Shown: piece by piece, positions 5,746 to 8,347 of the stretch
How positions within the stretch are numbered: position 1 is the stretch's first letter
Layout of the letters: the number at the start of each line of letters is the position of its first letter
DNA from: Pseudorhodobacter sp.
GTDB lineage: Bacteria; Pseudomonadota; Alphaproteobacteria; Rhodobacterales; Rhodobacteraceae
Length of the DNA: 8,347 bases
Direction of reading: 5' to 3'
NCBI GenBank assembly: GCA_024641255.1
Contig: JAHEDL010000015.1
Location: 1 to 8,347, forward strand
Program-made: the position numbers and the translations under genes
Notes under the pieces: model-generated
Databases searched by the model: none
What the model was told of the DNA's origin: nothing
What the model saw: the letters and a program-made list of their open reading frames with translations, nothing else

Positions 5746-7026
5746 TCAGCGTTCGCGCCACCAATCCTGTGCCTGCAATTTCCAATAGGTCAGCTGCGCC
5801 GCTGCCAGCCCCAGCGGCCCGCCTGCCCAATCCAGCCCAAAGGGTTTGAACATCTCGATCCGGTTGCTTTCGCCCAGGACGGCTTCGGCCAGCACTTTGC
5901 CCGCGACCGCCGTGGTGTTTAACCCATGGCCGCCAAAGGCGGTCACGTGCCAGGCGCCGGGGGCCATCGCGCCGATTTGCGGCATCAGATGGCGGGCATA
6001 GCCCATCTGGCCAGACCAGCTCAGTTCGGTTTTCAGCCCCGCCAGTTGCGGGAACACCCCGGTCATTTCGCGGCGCAATTCATGTGCCACCCCGGCGGCG
6101 CTGGCGGCGCGGGTGGTGATGCGCCCGCCCCACAGCAGGCGTTTGCCGCCATCGACCACGCGGTAGTAATCTGACGCGCGGCGGTCATCCAGCACCGCTT
6201 CGGCGGTTTTGATCGCGGTGGCGATCAGATCGGGCGCTGCTTCGGAAATCATCATATAGGTCGCAATCGGCAGCACCGCGCGTTTCAGCCGTGGCACCAG
6301 CCCGTCGGTGTAGCCGCCGGTGGCAAAGATCACCTGCGGCGCGCGCGCTTCGCCATTGGCGGTCTTCACCCGCTTTTCGGCCGCGCCCCACTGCGCCTGC
6401 GTCGCGGCCGATCCTTCATAGATCCGGCCGCCCAACCGCTCCAGTTCGGCGGCAATGCCGCGCAGGTAGTTCAGCGGGTGGATATGAAACGCGCGCGGGT
6501 CTGACAGGCCGTGGAAATAGCGGTCGGTGACCAGCCGGTCGCGGATCGCCTTGCGGTCAAGATAGCCAAAGTCATAGCCGAAGTTTTCTGAAAACTCGGC
6601 GGCATAGGCGTGCAGGTCGCAGGCCTTGTCAAAGCGGCGCAGGTTCAACAACCCCGGCAAAGGTGTGGCGCCTTCGATCTTCAGATCAGTGATCAGCCCG
6701 CGCACGCGGTCAACGCCTTCGATGGTCAGCCGGTGCAGGGCGCGCGCCGCATCGCGCCCCACCCGCGCCTCGATCTCGTCGCCGCCGCAGGCGAAGGCAG
6801 GCGAAACGATGCCGCCATTGCGCCCCGATGCCCCCCAGCCCACCGCCCGCGCTTCGATCACCACCGGTTTCAGGCCGCCGCGCGCCAATTCCAGCGCGGT
6901 GATCAACCCGGCCAGACCCGCGCCCACCACGATGCAATCCGCCTCGACCACGCCAACAAGCGCGGGCCGCGCTGTGGTTTCGGTCAACGACCGGGCGTAG
7001 TAAGTGTCAGGATAGGGCAGGGGCAT
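5746..7026 (-). CDS. DAO-family FAD-binding oxidoreductase (PuuB/OrdL-like)
   Basis: The product has 426 residues from ATG at 7024-7026. The N-terminus carries an FAD Rossmann motif, CIVVGAGLAGLITALELARG (31-50, with GAGLAG at 35-40), acidic Glu58 and the DAO-family segment GWGASGRNGG (63-72). The C-terminus has the second flavin segment, HVTAFGGHGLNTTAVAGKVL. This layout fits D-amino-acid-oxidase-fold enzymes of the gamma-glutamylputrescine oxidase type, which oxidise C-N bonds of amines or amino acids and release an imine and a reduced acceptor. Without polyamine genes nearby, the substrate cannot be named. The start at 7026 was preferred over ATG at 7035 because AAAGGA (7035-7040) is eight bases upstream of the first and overlaps the second. 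It is 99 nt downstream of xth on the same strand. A TTGACT at 7077-7082 might be a -35 box, but its -10 is poor. Confidence 0.85.
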   Translation of the reverse strand: MPLPYPDTYYARSLTETTARPALVGVVEADCIVVGAGLAGLITALELARGGLKPVVIEARAVGWGASGRNGGIVSPAFACGGDEIEARVGRDAARALHRLTIEGVDRVRGLITDLKIEGATPLPGLLNLRRFDKACDLHAYAAEFSENFGYDFGYLDRKAIRDRLVTDRYFHGLSDPRAFHIHPLNYLRGIAAELERLGGRIYEGSAATQAQWGAAEKRVKTANGEARAPQVIFATGGYTDGLVPRLKRAVLPIATYMMISEAAPDLIATAIKTAEAVLDDRRASDYYRVVDGGKRLLWGGRITTRAASAAGVAHELRREMTGVFPQLAGLKTELSWSGQMGYARHLMPQIGAMAPGAWHVTAFGGHGLNTTAVAGKVLAEAVLGESNRIEMFKPFGLDWAGGPLGLAAAQLTYWKLQAQDWWRER

Positions 7027-7034
7027 CGCAGGCA

Positions 7035-7040
7035 TCCTTT
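7035..7040 (-). promoter_or_regulatory. Ribosome binding site deciding the oxidoreductase start
   Basis: AAAGGA on the minus strand lies eight bases before ATG 7024-7026. Its last base is the first base of the alternative ATG at 7033-7035, so that upstream codon cannot use it. The shorter protein (MPLPYPDTYYARS...) is therefore favoured. Confidence 0.6.
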
Positions 7041-7125
7041 AACGGTTGCCCCGGTTTTTGCCGCCTTGGGTAGCCAAGTCAACCGACGCCGCCCTGCAAA
7101 TCGCCGAAGTGGCGGGCAGATTGCC

Positions 7126-7905
7126 TTATGCGTCCAGATCAATCCACACCGGCACATGGTCTGACGGCTTTTCGCCCGCCCGCACCTGTTTGTCGATCTG
7201 CGCGTCGCGCAACAGGTCGGCGGCTTGCGGTGACAGCAAGTGATGGTCAATGCGAATGCCGTTGTTGCGCTCCCACGCGCCGCGCTGGAAATCCCAGAAC
7301 GAATACTGCCCCGCCGCCTGATTGCGGGCGCGGAACGCGTCGGTCAGCCCAAGGTTCAACAACCTGCGAAACGCCGCCCGCGACTGCGGCAGATACAGCG
7401 CATCTTCCAGCCAATCTTGCGGCCGCGCCGCGTCTTCGGCCTGCGGGATCACGTTGTAATCGCCGCAGCACACCAGCGGCTCTTCGGCGGTCAGCAACTC
7501 TTGCACCCGCGCCTGCATCCGCGCCATCCACGCCAGTTTATAGTCGTATTTCGGCCCCGGCACCGGGTTGCCATTGGGCAGATACAGCCCGCAGATCCGC
7601 ACCGCACGCTGCCCGATCACCGTCGCCTCGATCCAGCGCGCCTGTTCGTCCGCCGCATCGCCGGGCAAGCCGCGCACCACATCTTCCAACGGCAGCTTTG
7701 ACAAGATTGCCACCCCGTTGAAGCTTTTCTGGCCATGGGTTTCCACCCGATAGCCCATCGCCTCGAAATGCTCGCGCGGAAAGCCTTCGTCCACCGATTT
7801 GATCTCTTGCAGACAGGCCACATCCGGCGCCGCACTGTGCAGCCACGCCGTCAACGCCTCTAGCCGTGCCTTGATGCCGTTGATGTTATAGGTGGCAATC
7901 TTCAT
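7126..7905 (-). CDS. xth: Exodeoxyribonuclease III
   Basis: This is a base-excision repair enzyme. It acts as an AP endonuclease and a 3'-5' exonuclease on double-stranded DNA, using Mg2+ in the cytoplasm. The 259-residue product has the full set of exonuclease-endonuclease-phosphatase motifs: Asn7 in YNINGIK, Glu34 in LQEIK, Tyr108 in LYLPNGNP, Asp149 and Asn151 in GDYNVIP, SFWDF (202-206), Asp220 in IDHHLLS, and the terminal Asp249-His250 pair in SDHVP. These match the catalytic residues of E. coli Xth (Glu34, Asp151, Asn153, Asp229, His259), and the length is normal. GGAGG at 7911-7915, five bases before the ATG, fixes the start. It follows the unrecognised gene by 19 nt, so the two are probably co-transcribed from a promoter outside the window. 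Confidence 0.95.
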   Translation of the reverse strand: MKIATYNINGIKARLEALTAWLHSAAPDVACLQEIKSVDEGFPREHFEAMGYRVETHGQKSFNGVAILSKLPLEDVVRGLPGDAADEQARWIEATVIGQRAVRICGLYLPNGNPVPGPKYDYKLAWMARMQARVQELLTAEEPLVCCGDYNVIPQAEDAARPQDWLEDALYLPQSRAAFRRLLNLGLTDAFRARNQAAGQYSFWDFQRGAWERNNGIRIDHHLLSPQAADLLRDAQIDKQVRAGEKPSDHVPVWIDLDA

Positions 7906-7924
7906 CCGGACCTCCAGGGCGTTT

Positions 7925-8347
7925 TTATCGTTCTAAGCCCGGTGCAGTGGCGGCACAAGCCAGCCAAAGCGCGTCCAGCGCGTCGATCTTGGCGGCGTCA
8001 TAGGCGTCGGGCGTTTCCCAATAGCGCCCCGATGGCGCGAAATACCCCAAGCTTGCCTCGCAGGCCACAGCCGCCGCGACCGCCGCGGCGTCAAACTGCC
8101 GGGGCCGCGCCGTCCGCAACCCGTCCAACCCCACCCGCGCAAAGGTCAACCGCGATGGCCCGTCCGACAGGTTCACCATCGCACAGCCCTGCAGGGCCGC
8201 AATCACTTCCAGCCGCGTCGCCTTGGCTTCAAGACTGCGCAGGCTGATATCATTGCGCAGCGGGTCCGGCGTTCCCGCGCCATAAAAATGCGTCGACCCC
8301 GGCGGATAATGCATATCGCAGCCAAAGGCCGCAATCACCTGCGGCCG
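7925..8347 (-). CDS. Unrecognised protein, 5' end outside window
   Basis: The minus-strand frame ending at TAA 7925-7927 is open through the window edge (RPQVIAAFGCDM...), giving the last 140 residues. A GTG at 8336-8338 lies in frame but has no ribosome binding site, so I read it as an internal Val and the gene as 5'-truncated by the window. The visible pattern is GCDMHYPPGSTHFYGAG, then TPDPLRND, a LEAKATRLEVIAALQGC helix, VNLSDGPSRLTF, and an alanine-rich tail with FAPSGRYWETPDAYDA. The THFYG and NLSDGPSRL pieces remind me of DUF115 or sialyltransferase-like glycan proteins, but this is a weak impression and no family is claimed. No signal peptide or membrane helix is visible in this part. 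It lies 19 nt before xth on the same strand. Confidence 0.72.
   Translation of the reverse strand, partial: RPQVIAAFGCDMHYPPGSTHFYGAGTPDPLRNDISLRSLEAKATRLEVIAALQGCAMVNLSDGPSRLTFARVGLDGLRTARPRQFDAAAVAAAVACEASLGYFAPSGRYWETPDAYDAAKIDALDALWLACAATAPGLER

Noticed and set aside
7054..7082. Promoter for the DAO-family oxidoreductase
   Set aside because: TTGACT is a fair -35 box, but the matching -10 at 17 nt is AAAAAC, too poor to call; read-through from xth is as likely.

Overview
The window looks like chromosomal DNA from an alphaproteobacterium of the Rhodobacteraceae (Rhodobacter, Gemmobacter or Tabrizicola type). I infer this from the GC-rich codon use, a DksA that keeps only one of the four zinc-finger cysteines (the state known in Rhodobacter sphaeroides), a MoxR/vWA pair with a DUF2927 lipoprotein, and a long GC-rich hairpin of a type I recall between convergent genes in this family. 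I see no IS element, phage gene, tRNA, rRNA or CRISPR array.

Left block (1-3775, all minus strand): moxR (AAA+ ATPase) reads left into a gap of about 740 nt. After the gap come a DUF2927 lipoprotein, a 56-codon two-helix membrane protein with a TTG start, and a von Willebrand factor A (CoxE-like) protein that runs off the left edge. The last three are tightly spaced and read as one operon. MoxR ATPases usually work with vWA partners, so moxR probably belongs to the same functional unit, here extended by an envelope lipoprotein and a small membrane protein. The gap has an AT-rich half, with a good minus-strand promoter whose spacer holds a 12-bp palindrome, and a GC-rich half with strong inverted repeats and no convincing gene.

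Middle block (3776-5647): a divergent promoter region with a nested inverted repeat separates moxR from dksA on the plus strand. dksA ends in a classic intrinsic terminator. A class A flavin monooxygenase gene follows at once, with its own ribosome binding site.

Right block (5648-8347): a 57-nt hairpin lies between convergent genes and probably terminates both. On the minus strand follow a DAO-family FAD oxidoreductase, exodeoxyribonuclease III (xth) and an unrecognised gene that is open at the right edge. The last two are 19 nt apart and probably co-transcribed.

Most of the window is ordinary housekeeping and metabolic sequence. The parts worth a second look are the MoxR-lipoprotein-membrane protein-vWA module, its overlooked small gene, and the unexplained gap with its palindrome-containing promoter and hairpins.
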